From positions 1 to 62,780 of the forward strand of contig CAITTG010000090.1 of the NCBI GenBank assembly GCA_903895255.1: a stretch of DNA of 62,780 bases. Reading direction: 5' to 3'. The stretch comes from an uncultured Verrucomicrobia subdivision 3 bacterium (GTDB lineage Bacteria; Verrucomicrobiota; Verrucomicrobiia; Limisphaerales; UBA11358). Of the stretch, positions 17,248 through 23,697 are shown piece by piece; the stretch's first letter is position 1; each line of letters begins with the position of its first letter. The notes under the pieces were generated by a model. That model was not told the origin of the DNA. It saw nothing but the letters and a program-made list of their open reading frames with translations, and did no database searches. A program made the position numbers and the translations under genes.

Positions 17248-18723
17248 CTATCGTTGATTGAAAGTTATCAACTTGTAGGGTAGCGATTCCTTGCCGTTGG
17301 CATATAGGTGGCCGCCATTATACACGATGGCTTCGACCTGAAAACCATGTTGTTCACCGCCGCGTTTCAAGGTCGTGAAAGCAGACGGTTCCACGAAAAA
17401 GCGGAGCTGTTCGCCGCGCGATACTCCCGCGTTGTGGCTGCCAGGTTGTTGCGGCATTGCCGGCATACTTTCATTTCTTGAGCTTCCGGCATTGGTGCTG
17501 GTGATGTTAAGCCAGCGTTGGCCTAAAAGTTTGGCCGCCCATTCGTTGGTGTTGCCGGCGTTTTGACAAAAGATTTTGCATTGGAGATTTCCCAAAAGGG
17601 AATCCACGGCATCGTCATTTTTAAGGACGCGCCGCAAACTCTCGATATTTTGGGTGAGGTAAACCGAGCAACCGCCCGCCGAGCGGGCGACGGCCTGATA
17701 TTCAGAATCAAATTTTGAAACAAAATTTTGCGCCTCGTCGGCCCACAGGAACACCGGACGCAAAAAACTTTCCCGGTTCACAGGCTGCATCCGCCGCAAC
17801 ACGGCGACTTGAAAACAGTATTTCCAGCAGAGGTTGGTGATGCGGCCCGCCACCCTGAATTCCTGCACCGGCAAATTCACGATGATGATTTTGCCCGCAA
17901 ACGTGTCCTCCGGCGTGACGTTGGTGTCGCTGGAAAAAAGTTTGCGGAGCGGGCGCGTCACCAGCGGGCGGATGAGCACGGTGAAATTGAGCATGATGGA
18001 ACTCCGGGTTTCTTCCGCCAAGGAAGGAAAATCTTTCTCCCAATACTTTTTGCATTCTTCAAAATCCGCTCGGACTTCAGGATCGGCGTCAACCGTCGCC
18101 AAGTCGGCCTCGCGCAAAATCCGCGCACAAGCACTTTCCTTTTTCCATGCTTCATCGTTTAGTTGCTCAAAGCTGATGGCCGCACTGCTGGCAATTTCCC
18201 GCAGCAACGGCAGCGACACTGGAATCTTTGCCAAGATTGGCAGGTCCACTAGATTGGAATTCAGATTATGCAGGGCATCCGCCCAAAATTTTTCATTGCC
18301 GCCGCCGGCATTTTTGTCGCCTTCCGCTATGGCCCCGGCAACCTCGTCCAGCAGGTGGACGATGTTGATGCTCAAGCCGCCACCTTCCTCGGGGCGTTCC
18401 GATTCCCAATTCATGAAATTGAATCGGTTGGTGCCTTTGGCATCAATGATGACCAGGTCATCTTCCCGTCCAGTTTCCTGCGCCCATTTTTGCCACTGGA
18501 TGGCTTCCTCTTTTTTGGCGCACATTACCAAACCGCCCATCCCGGCGGCAAGGTAGCCGTAGGCTAGATGCTTGGCCGGGCCGGAAGTTTTTCCACTTCC
18601 GGTTGCGCCAAAAACGCACACGCCGGTCTGTGCGTCGGCCAGCCGAAAGGAGTGCCCGTCACCCCAATCGCGCAACACCGTTTGCGGGTGAAATTCCGGC
18701 AGATTTTTTTTGCCTATGGTCAT
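17248..18723 (-). CDS. TraD/TraG/VirD4-type coupling protein (soluble form)
   Basis: A 491-residue DNA-transfer ATPase. Walker A is GATGSGKT at about residues 39-46, Walker B is FLWADEAQNF in the C-terminal half, and the segment SAGGCSVYLTQNIESL matches the TraM-recognition region of coupling proteins. These ATPases link a relaxosome to a type IV secretion channel. No N-terminal transmembrane helix is seen if translation starts at the ATG at 18723. The open frame extends to 19092, but that part is encoded by a hairpin array and reads as Pro/Arg-rich low complexity, so I exclude it. The gene is divergent from the MobQ relaxase. No VirB4 or other mating-pair genes are in the window. Confidence 0.85.
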   Translation of the reverse strand: MTIGKKNLPEFHPQTVLRDWGDGHSFRLADAQTGVCVFGATGSGKTSGPAKHLAYGYLAAGMGGLVMCAKKEEAIQWQKWAQETGREDDLVIIDAKGTNRFNFMNWESERPEEGGGLSINIVHLLDEVAGAIAEGDKNAGGGNEKFWADALHNLNSNLVDLPILAKIPVSLPLLREIASSAAISFEQLNDEAWKKESACARILREADLATVDADPEVRADFEECKKYWEKDFPSLAEETRSSIMLNFTVLIRPLVTRPLRKLFSSDTNVTPEDTFAGKIIIVNLPVQEFRVAGRITNLCWKYCFQVAVLRRMQPVNRESFLRPVFLWADEAQNFVSKFDSEYQAVARSAGGCSVYLTQNIESLRRVLKNDDAVDSLLGNLQCKIFCQNAGNTNEWAAKLLGQRWLNITSTNAGSSRNESMPAMPQQPGSHNAGVSRGEQLRFFVEPSAFTTLKRGGEQHGFQVEAIVYNGGHLYANGKESLPYKLITFNQR

Positions 18724-18774
18724 GCGCGCAATGGTGACGGCGACCGTTTTGCCCGGCAAGGCAAAACGCGAAAG

Positions 18775-18999
18775 AGGGGTATCAGGGGAAGCAATTCCCC
18801 TGGGCAGGGTTCGAGGGCGGCACGCCCTGATGCGGGGTGTCGGGGGTGATACCCCTGACGCCGGTTCCAAGGGATGCAATCCTTTGGCCGGGCTTCGTAA
18901 GGGCTGGAAGTCCTTACGGGGCGGTGCAACCGCCCGTGGAAGCGGGGTCCAAGGGGACGGATTCGGAGTCCCCTGGCGCGGGACATTGCGCAGCAATGT
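18775..18999. repeat. Array of eight short hairpins with about 28-nt period
   Basis: Hairpin loop centres fall at about 18792, 18821, 18849, 18877, 18907, 18927, 18963 and 18991. Stems are 6-10 bp. Loops are GCAA, GCA, GAT, GCA, GGA, GCA, a 9-base loop, and GCA. Examples are CAGGGGAA/TTCCCCTG (18783-18802), CCAAGGGAT/ATCCTTTGG with one G-T pair (18867-18887), CGTAAGGGCT/AGTCCTTACG (18896-18918) and ACATTGC/GCAATGT (18983-18999). The stem sequences differ but the geometry is conserved. It fills the region between the coupling protein and the MobQ relaxase, the usual place for an oriT or transfer control region. The gap 18724-19164 holds nothing else but a possible promoter. Confidence 0.8.
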
Positions 19000-19097
19000 A
19001 TAACCGCGCCATTCAGCCTTTTTTTGTTTTCGGGGGGTGCCGGGCAGTTTTTGCCCACGAGGCACACCGGCGAAACCCAATGGTGGCCGCATCCCAC

Positions 19098-19127
19098 GAG
19101 ACTTTCAGGTGCCAAATATGATATAAT
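19098..19127 (+). promoter_or_regulatory. Possible promoter of the MobQ relaxase gene
   Basis: A perfect TATAAT at 19122-19127 lies 38 bases before the relaxase start. A weak -35 candidate (GAGACT, 19098-19103) has an 18-base spacer. The -10 match is good and the -35 match poor. Confidence 0.3.
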
Positions 19128-19164
19128 GTTCAAAACAGGGAGCTGCGACTGACAGCTAGGGTGT

Positions 19165-20076
19165 ATGGCGATATTCAGATTAGAGGCGAAGGTTTTCAGT
19201 CGGGAAAAGCGTGGCCGCTCGGTCATTGCTGCTGCTGCTTACCGGGCCGGATCGAAGCTCTATGATGAGCTTCGGGAAAAGACTTTCGATTACGCCCGGA
19301 GAGTCAAGGGCGTCATCCATTCGACCATCCTCGCGCCGGAAGGCGCTCCGGCCTGGGCTACCAATTCGGGGCAGCTCTGGAACACGGTTGAGGCGGGCGA
19401 GAAGCGCAAGGATGCACAACTTGCCCGCGAGTTCGTGCTGGCAGTTCCCAGGGAACTGTCCGCCGACGCCCAATTTGAAACGGCAGTGGATTGGGCGAAA
19501 AAAGAACTGGTCACTTCCGGCATGGTCGCCGAAATCTCCCTGCATCATCCCGTCAATGGGAAAAATCCGCACGTTCACATTTTGTGCACGATGCGGAAAA
19601 TTGATGGCGAAAAATTCAGCGCCAAAAAACCCCGCGAATGGAACGACGTGGCGTTGCTGGTCAAGCAACGCGAGTCGTGGGCGGACGCCGTCAATGAGGC
19701 TTTGAAAAAAGCCGGACGGGATGAGCGCGTGGATCACAGGTCACTTAAAGACCGTGGCCTGGATCGCCTCCCTGAGCCGAAAATTGGTGTCGCCGCCACC
19801 GCCATGAAGCGCCGTGGCCTCGTCGAGGACACGTGGCGGCACCAGCTTGTCCGGCAGGTAAAATTTCTGAACGCCATCCGCCCGATGATGAAAGCCATAA
19901 AAGAGCATGGCGAAATTTATCAGGCCGGCGTCGGAAAAGCGTGGTGGCAAAAATCAATCAGCTTCATGGCCCGTATCCGTGAACAAGCGGACAAGGTCGT
20001 GAAAAAAGCCTGGTGGAATCGGCTGGACACCCGGCAGCACAACAACGGGAAAGACGGGCCGAAAATTGGAATGTGA
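19165..20076 (+). CDS. MobQ (MobA/MobL) family relaxase
   Basis: A 303-residue relaxase domain. The N-terminus MAIFRLEAKVFSREKRGRSV followed by AAAAYRAGS places the catalytic tyrosine at residue 26. The metal-binding histidines lie at 127-128 (HHP) and 136-138 (NPHVHIL). This is the MobA/MobL layout of IncQ-like mobilizable plasmids, which nick oriT and stay attached to the 5' end. The protein is short, with no primase or helicase extension. It is divergent from the coupling protein and followed by two small genes. The oriT is expected in the dyad-rich DNA just upstream. I see no exact RSF1010-type nic. Confidence 0.87.
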   Translation: MAIFRLEAKVFSREKRGRSVIAAAAYRAGSKLYDELREKTFDYARRVKGVIHSTILAPEGAPAWATNSGQLWNTVEAGEKRKDAQLAREFVLAVPRELSADAQFETAVDWAKKELVTSGMVAEISLHHPVNGKNPHVHILCTMRKIDGEKFSAKKPREWNDVALLVKQRESWADAVNEALKKAGRDERVDHRSLKDRGLDRLPEPKIGVAATAMKRRGLVEDTWRHQLVRQVKFLNAIRPMMKAIKEHGEIYQAGVGKAWWQKSISFMARIREQADKVVKKAWWNRLDTRQHNNGKDGPKIGM

Positions 20077-20088
20077 GGAAATAAAACT

Positions 20089-20280
20089 ATGAAAATAACC
20101 GATGAAATAAAAACAAGAGCGTTGGACGCAATTGAAAACGTCAACACTATCAAACAAATGGGAATGATAAAAACACTGGGCGGGATTGCCCTTTACACCG
20201 CCCTGATTCGCGAGCGGGATGACGCTGCGAGAAACAGGCCGCGAAAGGTCAGAAAAGATGCCGTGGGGAGGGAAATATGA
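20089..20280 (+). CDS. Small helical protein after MobQ
   Basis: A 63-residue, mostly helical, basic-tailed protein (MKITDEIKTRALDAIENVNT... KVRKDAVGREI). It starts 12 bases after the relaxase and its stop overlaps the next start as ATGA (20277-20280), so the three genes are probably co-translated. It could be a relaxosome accessory protein; that is inference from position only. Confidence 0.5.
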   Translation: MKITDEIKTRALDAIENVNTIKQMGMIKTLGGIALYTALIRERDDAARNRPRKVRKDAVGREI

Positions 20281-20705
20281 GCGACCCACTGGCAAAATAT
20301 CGCAGCAAAGCGGCGAGCGCGCCGGTGTCATTTGAAATGCCCGAAGGCCCGGACGTATATGCCGCCTTTGCCACGAAAGACCGGGTGGAGCGTTTGAAAA
20401 TCAAATGCGCCAATCAACCGACCCGCGCACCCGGCTACAACAACCTCATGGAAATTATTTATGATGGCAGCATCGGCACCAATTTTGTGCTGTCATTTAG
20501 CTGGCTCATGGTGCTGGTTCGCGGGAAAAATTTGCAGCCGGTCATCATGGCTTTGCTGGCCAGCACGGCGGATTACATTCAGGAATTTGATCCTGACGTT
20601 TGGGATAAACCGACGGATGAAAAAAAGCCAATCATCGAGTCCATCGAGGTCGTAGTTCACGAAAAGCAGATGGAAATTGCCAAGGTCGAACGGCCAAGCC
20701 TATAA
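20277..20705 (+). CDS. Hypothetical element protein after MobQ
   Basis: A 142-residue protein with no recognised family. Its centre is hydrophobic (FVLSFSWLMVLVRG, PVIMALLAS), which may be a buried core or a weak membrane segment. The tail is charged. It is coupled by ATGA to the 63-residue gene and ends 12 bases before a strong hairpin at 20718-20751, so it closes the mobilization operon. Confidence 0.5.
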   Translation: MSDPLAKYRSKAASAPVSFEMPEGPDVYAAFATKDRVERLKIKCANQPTRAPGYNNLMEIIYDGSIGTNFVLSFSWLMVLVRGKNLQPVIMALLASTADYIQEFDPDVWDKPTDEKKPIIESIEVVVHEKQMEIAKVERPSL

Positions 20706-20717
20706 AGGCGGCAAATT

Positions 20718-20751
20718 AGCCCGCTGGTGGTGGTAAAGCCACCAGCGGGCT
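20718..20751 (+). terminator. Strong hairpin ending the MobQ operon
   Basis: A perfect 13-bp stem, AGCCCGCTGGTGG with CCACCAGCGGGCT, encloses an 8-base loop, 12 bases after the stop at 20705. No T-run follows (ATCCTCCC), so it may be a non-canonical terminator or an RNA-stabilising hairpin. Confidence 0.55.
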
Positions 20752-20806
20752 ATCCTCCCACCAGAAAAAGTTTTAGCTTCTGAATGCCTTCCTAATGCGG
20801 TTTTAA

Positions 20807-20866
20807 CGCGGTTGCCCGTCTTGCAACCGCGCTTTCCAAATGCGCCGTAGGTTGCAAGGCGGGCAA
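20807..20866. other. Mutually exclusive inverted repeats before the Rep-like gene
   Basis: CGCGGTTGC (20807-20815) pairs perfectly with GCAACCGCG (20823-20831). The overlapping TTGCCCGTCTTGCAAC (20812-20827) pairs with GTTGCAAGGCGGGCAA (20851-20866) with one mismatch. The two foldings exclude each other. This fits an attenuator-like switch or a replication or transfer origin. It lies in the gap 20706-21147, which has no gene. Confidence 0.55.
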
Positions 20867-20898
20867 TCATTTCATTAACGGGACCGGCTTTTCTTTCA

Positions 20899-20965
20899 GT
20901 GAGTTACCCACCCCGCCGCCTCACCTGCGGTGTGGCACGCGTCGGCGTCGGCGTGGATAACTCAC
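20899..20965. other. Interrupted palindrome before the Rep-like gene
   Basis: GTGAGTTACCCAC (20899-20911) is the reverse complement, with one mismatch, of GTGGATAACTCAC (20953-20965). The 41 bases between are GC-rich and partly self-complementary (GCCGCC against GGCGTCGGC). An AT-rich patch (TTTTAAATATAAG) follows at about 20975-20990, as is often seen next to replication origins. No iterons are visible, so the origin idea is tentative. Confidence 0.5.
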
Positions 20966-21087
20966 CCGTTCCCCTTTTAAATATAAGAAAGTAAAGCCGC
21001 TGAAACCCGCAGATTTCCTCAATTGTCGCGGACACTTTCTGTCCTAAAACGGCCAGTTTTGGGTTTTGCACGGCCAAAAACCCGTTG

Positions 21088-21142
21088 TGATTTTGGTCAA
21101 ACTGTGTCAGGGTGCGAGTCGTTCACGACCAAAATCAGGAGG
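21088..21142 (+). promoter_or_regulatory. Perfect 11-bp dyad abutting the Shine-Dalgarno of the Rep-like gene
   Basis: TGATTTTGGTC (21088-21098) pairs with GACCAAAATCA (21127-21137). The last A of the right arm is the first base of AGGAGG (21137-21142), which stands 5 bases before the ATG at 21148. A protein bound here, or the folded mRNA, could control initiation. Copy-number autoregulation is an inference. Confidence 0.6.
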
Positions 21143-21147
21143 TAAAA

Positions 21148-21696
21148 ATGGCCGAACACACTCAAGGGAATCTAGTCACAACCAAACGGGGTCTGCCGGT
21201 TTATCGCGTCAATCCAAGCATACCGCCGTCCAACGGACTGGCAACCCGACACAAGCGGTTTGAAGTGCCGGGCGGCAAGGCGGCGGTGATTGTGGACAAC
21301 ACCAGCGGCGAGATCAAAGGCATCGGCGGCGTGGGGTTTTGGTGGCAGGAAGAAGTGGACGCCAGCCGGTTTGTGAAACTGTTTTTGGAGGGCATCAAGC
21401 AAGCCTGCAACCTGTCAAAACCCGGAATGCAAATTTTTGAACTGGTTTATCACCAGATGCGGGAAAAACCGGGGACTGACAAAATAGAATTGAGCCAATA
21501 CTTCGCACAAGATCGGGGATTAAATGAGCGGACATTCCGGCGCGGTCTGCGTGAACTGCTCGAAAAGGAATTTTTGTATCGAAGCACGAGCGACGGCGTT
21601 TTTTTCATCAACATCCGTTTCATGTTCAACGGGAATCGCCTCGCCTTCGTGCGAACCTACCACATGAAGGAAAATGGGCAGGGCGAATTATTATGA
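21148..21696 (+). CDS. Plasmid Rep-like winged-helix protein
   Basis: A 182-residue protein that resembles winged-helix replication or control proteins of plasmids and integrative elements. It has a central helical region (FVKLFLEGIKQACNLS, then FELVYHQMREKP), a probable recognition segment (DRGLNERTFRRGLRELLEKEF) and a beta wing (DGVFFINIRFMFNGNRLAFV). I chose 21148 because a perfect AGGAGG lies 5 bases upstream; a start at 21112 would be inside the dyad. With the noncoding dyads before it, this could be an origin-rep module, so element A may descend from a plasmid. A transcriptional regulator is the main alternative. Confidence 0.65.
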   Translation: MAEHTQGNLVTTKRGLPVYRVNPSIPPSNGLATRHKRFEVPGGKAAVIVDNTSGEIKGIGGVGFWWQEEVDASRFVKLFLEGIKQACNLSKPGMQIFELVYHQMREKPGTDKIELSQYFAQDRGLNERTFRRGLRELLEKEFLYRSTSDGVFFINIRFMFNGNRLAFVRTYHMKENGQGELL

Positions 21697-21706
21697 CGCC
21701 CCGCCG

Positions 21707-21928
21707 CTAAAGTTTCGGGCCTTTGCGTTTCTTGACATTGGCCTGCGACGGTGGCGGGACTGGGGCGGGCTGGTTGCGTTTGATTTCCTGCTCGCGGGCA
21801 TACTGCTCGCGAATGGCGGTGCGCGCGGTGTCCAGATGCCGCGCCGGGTGCTTTTTCACAAAACCCGCACGCAACCGGTCTCCAAGTTTATGGAGTATCC
21901 TGCCGGCCTCTGTGTTGTCGTCTTGCAT
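21707..21928 (-). CDS. Small basic protein after the sigma factor gene
   Basis: A 73-residue basic protein (MQDDNTEAG... QANVKKRKGPKL) with no recognised family. The ATG at 21928 comes 2 bases after the TGA of the sigma factor gene, so the pair is translationally coupled. A longer reading to 21994 would overlap that gene by 64 bases and is less likely. By position it could be an anti-sigma or accessory protein, but no motif shows this. Confidence 0.5.
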   Translation of the reverse strand: MQDDNTEAGRILHKLGDRLRAGFVKKHPARHLDTARTAIREQYAREQEIKRNQPAPVPPPSQANVKKRKGPKL

Positions 21929-21930
21929 AT

Positions 21931-22512
21931 TCAGGAAAGTGGTTTTCGCGGTGACATTAGCGGCAACATTAGTTTTTGGGCCAATTTCAGGCAACGCTCA
22001 ATTGTCCTGACGACAGTATGATATTCCATCTCTTTTTCCTCTGCAATTTCATCGTAGTCCCAAGCCTGGATGTGATATTTCCATAAAAAATCATAACACC
22101 TCGGCTTCTTCGCGTTGAGTATTTTAATCGCGGTTTCAAGATCAAGCTTGTCCTGAGCTGATAGCGGCCCGGATTCGTCCACATACCCCCAGAGTTCTTC
22201 GGGCGGCACGGGTTCCATCCGGTCGGTTTTCTTACGGCTGTGATAGTAGTCGTGGACTTTATGACGCGCAATTCCGCGACACCACCTCATAAAATCGTCG
22301 TGCGAATTTTTCTTAAAGGTGTCCAGGCTGACGGCAACGGCCTTCATGATTTCCTGCAAAACGTCGTCTTCATCCTGTTCCTTAACTTTGCCGTAAATCA
22401 TAAACCGCAGGAGCGGTTCAAGCTGGAGGAAAATTTCATCCGACAGCCGGAGTCGGTCGGCTATTCCGGCCGTCAGCCGGTAAGTGCGGACAAGTGTGAT
22501 TAGATCGGCCAT
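21931..22512 (-). CDS. ECF-like RNA polymerase sigma factor on element A
   Basis: A 193-residue sigma-70 family protein. Region 2 is visible at about residues 30-100: FMIYGKVKEQDEDDVLQEIM carries the conserved D-x-x-Q-E-x-M type core, and FMRWCRGIARHKVHDYYHSR is the -10 recognition helix. Region 4 is at about 125-180: KPRCYDFLWKYHIQAWDYDEIAEEKEME, then HTVVRTIERC (cited in part). Such factors redirect RNA polymerase to a small gene set. It is coupled to a 73-residue gene and divergent from a helix-turn-helix gene, so it may control the transfer genes of the element. Confidence 0.8.
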   Translation of the reverse strand: MADLITLVRTYRLTAGIADRLRLSDEIFLQLEPLLRFMIYGKVKEQDEDDVLQEIMKAVAVSLDTFKKNSHDDFMRWCRGIARHKVHDYYHSRKKTDRMEPVPPEELWGYVDESGPLSAQDKLDLETAIKILNAKKPRCYDFLWKYHIQAWDYDEIAEEKEMEYHTVVRTIERCLKLAQKLMLPLMSPRKPLS

Positions 22513-22612
22513 CGTTTCCGTAAAGCCTAATCGCCGGCCATTGTGTCAGGCAAACGATTTCAGAAAATATCATTGTTCAATTTTCATTGTGAGACGTGAC
22601 TGCTTTGGTGAG

Positions 22613-22957
22613 ATGATAAAATCGCAACACACAGAATCGGCGACGGCTCAAAGCCAGGATAAGCAACTGGTGGGCATCTCGCTGGAATTGGTCTTGGAAA
22701 AGCGCCGGCTGGACCAAGCTTTGAACGCCAAAGAATTTGCCGTCCTCGTCGGTGTGTCCTATTCAACGGCCCGTGGCTGGTTTCATCTTCCGGGCTTTCC
22801 CGCGTTTCGCGGGGATATCTTCTGGCAGGATTTTGTGGCGTGGCGCACGGCTCGGAACGCGAGTCCCGTTGAATCGCTCCCCAAGCTCAACGGCGTTGCA
22901 CCGGCCAATCCGGCGAACTTCCCGCCGCGCGCCGCGAAAATCCTGCTGGAAGCTTAA
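22613..22957 (+). CDS. Small helix-turn-helix DNA-binding protein (excisionase/AlpA-like)
   Basis: A 114-residue protein. The centre, LNAKEFAVLVGVSYSTARGW followed by FHLPGFPAFRGDIFWQ, matches the MerR/AlpA-type helix-turn-helix of excisionases and element regulators. The start at 22613 follows GGTGAG; the open frame reaches 22484, but that part lacks character. Its stop shares four bases (TTAA) with the convergent gene at 22954. It lies 0.5 kb from the right att of element A, where an excisionase would be expected. Confidence 0.65.
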   Translation: MIKSQHTESATAQSQDKQLVGISLELVLEKRRLDQALNAKEFAVLVGVSYSTARGWFHLPGFPAFRGDIFWQDFVAWRTARNASPVESLPKLNGVAPANPANFPPRAAKILLEA

Positions 22958-23361
22958 TTTAAAAACCGCTTCTGATACCGCGCCGGCCGCATTCCGCGTC
23001 CGGCTTCAATCTTTCGGATCGCGCCGGATAATTCTAACCTGATGATGGCACGTTTCAAAAAGTCCCGCTTTGTTCCAGGCTTCAATTTTTTTGCCCGCTC
23101 GAAAATGTCCGACGATGTGAATTGGACACCAAGCTCGGTTAAGACTTGATTCATAAACCGGCGTTCCACGTCGGTTGACTCGGTATTCATCCCGTCCAGT
23201 GCTTCGGTGGTCTGTGTGGAAAGAACGGTTTGGATCGCCTGTCGGACGGTTTCCAGAACACCAAGCAAGGCTGCCTCCTGCATCCGCAATGCTGATAAAA
23301 TATCTTTCTGAATTTCTGCCATCCCAGAATCGGTTGTAGCACGATTGAAAAACTCATTCAA
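22954..23361 (-). CDS. Hypothetical helical protein at the right end of element A
   Basis: A 135-residue protein, predominantly helical, with a likely coiled-coil N-terminal half (MAEIQKDILSALRMQEAAL) and a C-terminal basic winged-helix-like part (FERAKKLKPGTKRDFLKRAI, then GRGMRPARYQKRF). It may bind DNA. An internal ATG at 23322 is an alternative start. It occupies the place where element B has its integrase, but it has no recombinase motifs. Confidence 0.5.
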   Translation of the reverse strand: MNEFFNRATTDSGMAEIQKDILSALRMQEAALLGVLETVRQAIQTVLSTQTTEALDGMNTESTDVERRFMNQVLTELGVQFTSSDIFERAKKLKPGTKRDFLKRAIIRLELSGAIRKIEAGRGMRPARYQKRFLN

Positions 23362-23419
23362 CCGGAAACAGAAAACCCCAGCAAATTCAGAGAATTGAAA
23401 CGGATAAAAATCAGGTCAA

Positions 23420-23441
23420 TTTACTGCACTTTTACTGCACT
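23420..23441. repeat. Tandem 11-bp repeats inside the right end of element A
   Basis: TTTACTGCACT occurs twice without a gap, at 23420-23430 and 23431-23441, 22 bases from the 29-bp att core. Paired short direct repeats at this distance are typical of integrase arm-type sites. They differ from the GTTACTACT pairs of element B, which suggests a different recombinase for element A. Confidence 0.6.
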
Positions 23442-23463
23442 GCCTTGTAAGTCGTTGATTATC

Positions 23464-23492
23464 AATGGAGCGGGTGAAGGGAATCGAACCCT
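23464..23492. repeat. 29-bp att core, copy 1 (left end of element B)
   Basis: Identical over 29 bases to 56793-56821, which lies in the 3' end of tRNA-Gly: AATGGAGCGGGTG followed by AAGGGAATCGAACCCT. The T-arm and 3' acceptor are present, but the rest of the tRNA is absent here, so this is an att scar and not a tRNA gene. Confidence 0.95.
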
Positions 23493-23596
23493 AGGCCAAG
23501 ATTTAGAAACTCTATAAATCCCTGATATCAAGGCACAAACAAAACTCGCGCTTTTGGCATTTTGAGTCATTTTAGGTCGTTTTGGTCGGTTTAGTT

Positions 23597-23615
23597 GTTA
23601 CTACTCGTTACTACT
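23597..23615. repeat. GTTACTACT pair at the left end of element B
   Basis: GTTACTACT at 23597-23605 and 23607-23615, about 105 bases inside the left att core. The same 9-mer is paired at 56733-56752 near the right end. They are likely arm-type integrase or excisionase sites. The gap 23362-23697 holds only these repeats, the 11-bp repeats and the att core. Confidence 0.65.
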
Positions 23616-23697
23616 TTTACCCTGTCCGGGACAGGTTTTAACGCTCGCGGAATGCATTTGGTTGGCAAAATCCATCATTCTGCCGGACGGTTTCGCT

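Larger units (their letters stand above)
13834..23492. mobile_element. Putative mobilizable element A (older, tandem to element B)
   Basis: The block holds RadC/DUF6573 cassette genes, a coupling protein, a MobQ relaxase, a Rep-like protein, a sigma factor and a small DNA-binding protein, all typical of integrative or plasmid-derived elements. Its right edge is the internal 29-bp copy of the tRNA-Gly 3' end at 23464-23492, with its own tandem 11-bp repeats just inside. I found no matching left att copy and no integrase in it, so it looks like a partly eroded element. The left limit is uncertain anywhere from about 12.0 to 13.8 kb. Confidence 0.5.

Noticed and set aside
18775..18999. CRISPR array
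   Set aside because: The units share geometry but not sequence, there are no constant repeats with variable spacers, and no cas gene is in the window.
18724..19092. N-terminal extension of the coupling protein
   Set aside because: It is encoded by the hairpin array and reads as Pro/Arg-rich low complexity; the ATG at 18723 gives a normal family start.
20089..20705. Toxin-antitoxin pair
   Set aside because: The two genes are coupled, but neither resembles a toxin or an antitoxin; the position after MobQ favours mobilization accessories.
23464..23540. Second tRNA-Gly gene
   Set aside because: Only the 3' 29 bases match; the anticodon and D-arms are absent, so it is an att scar.
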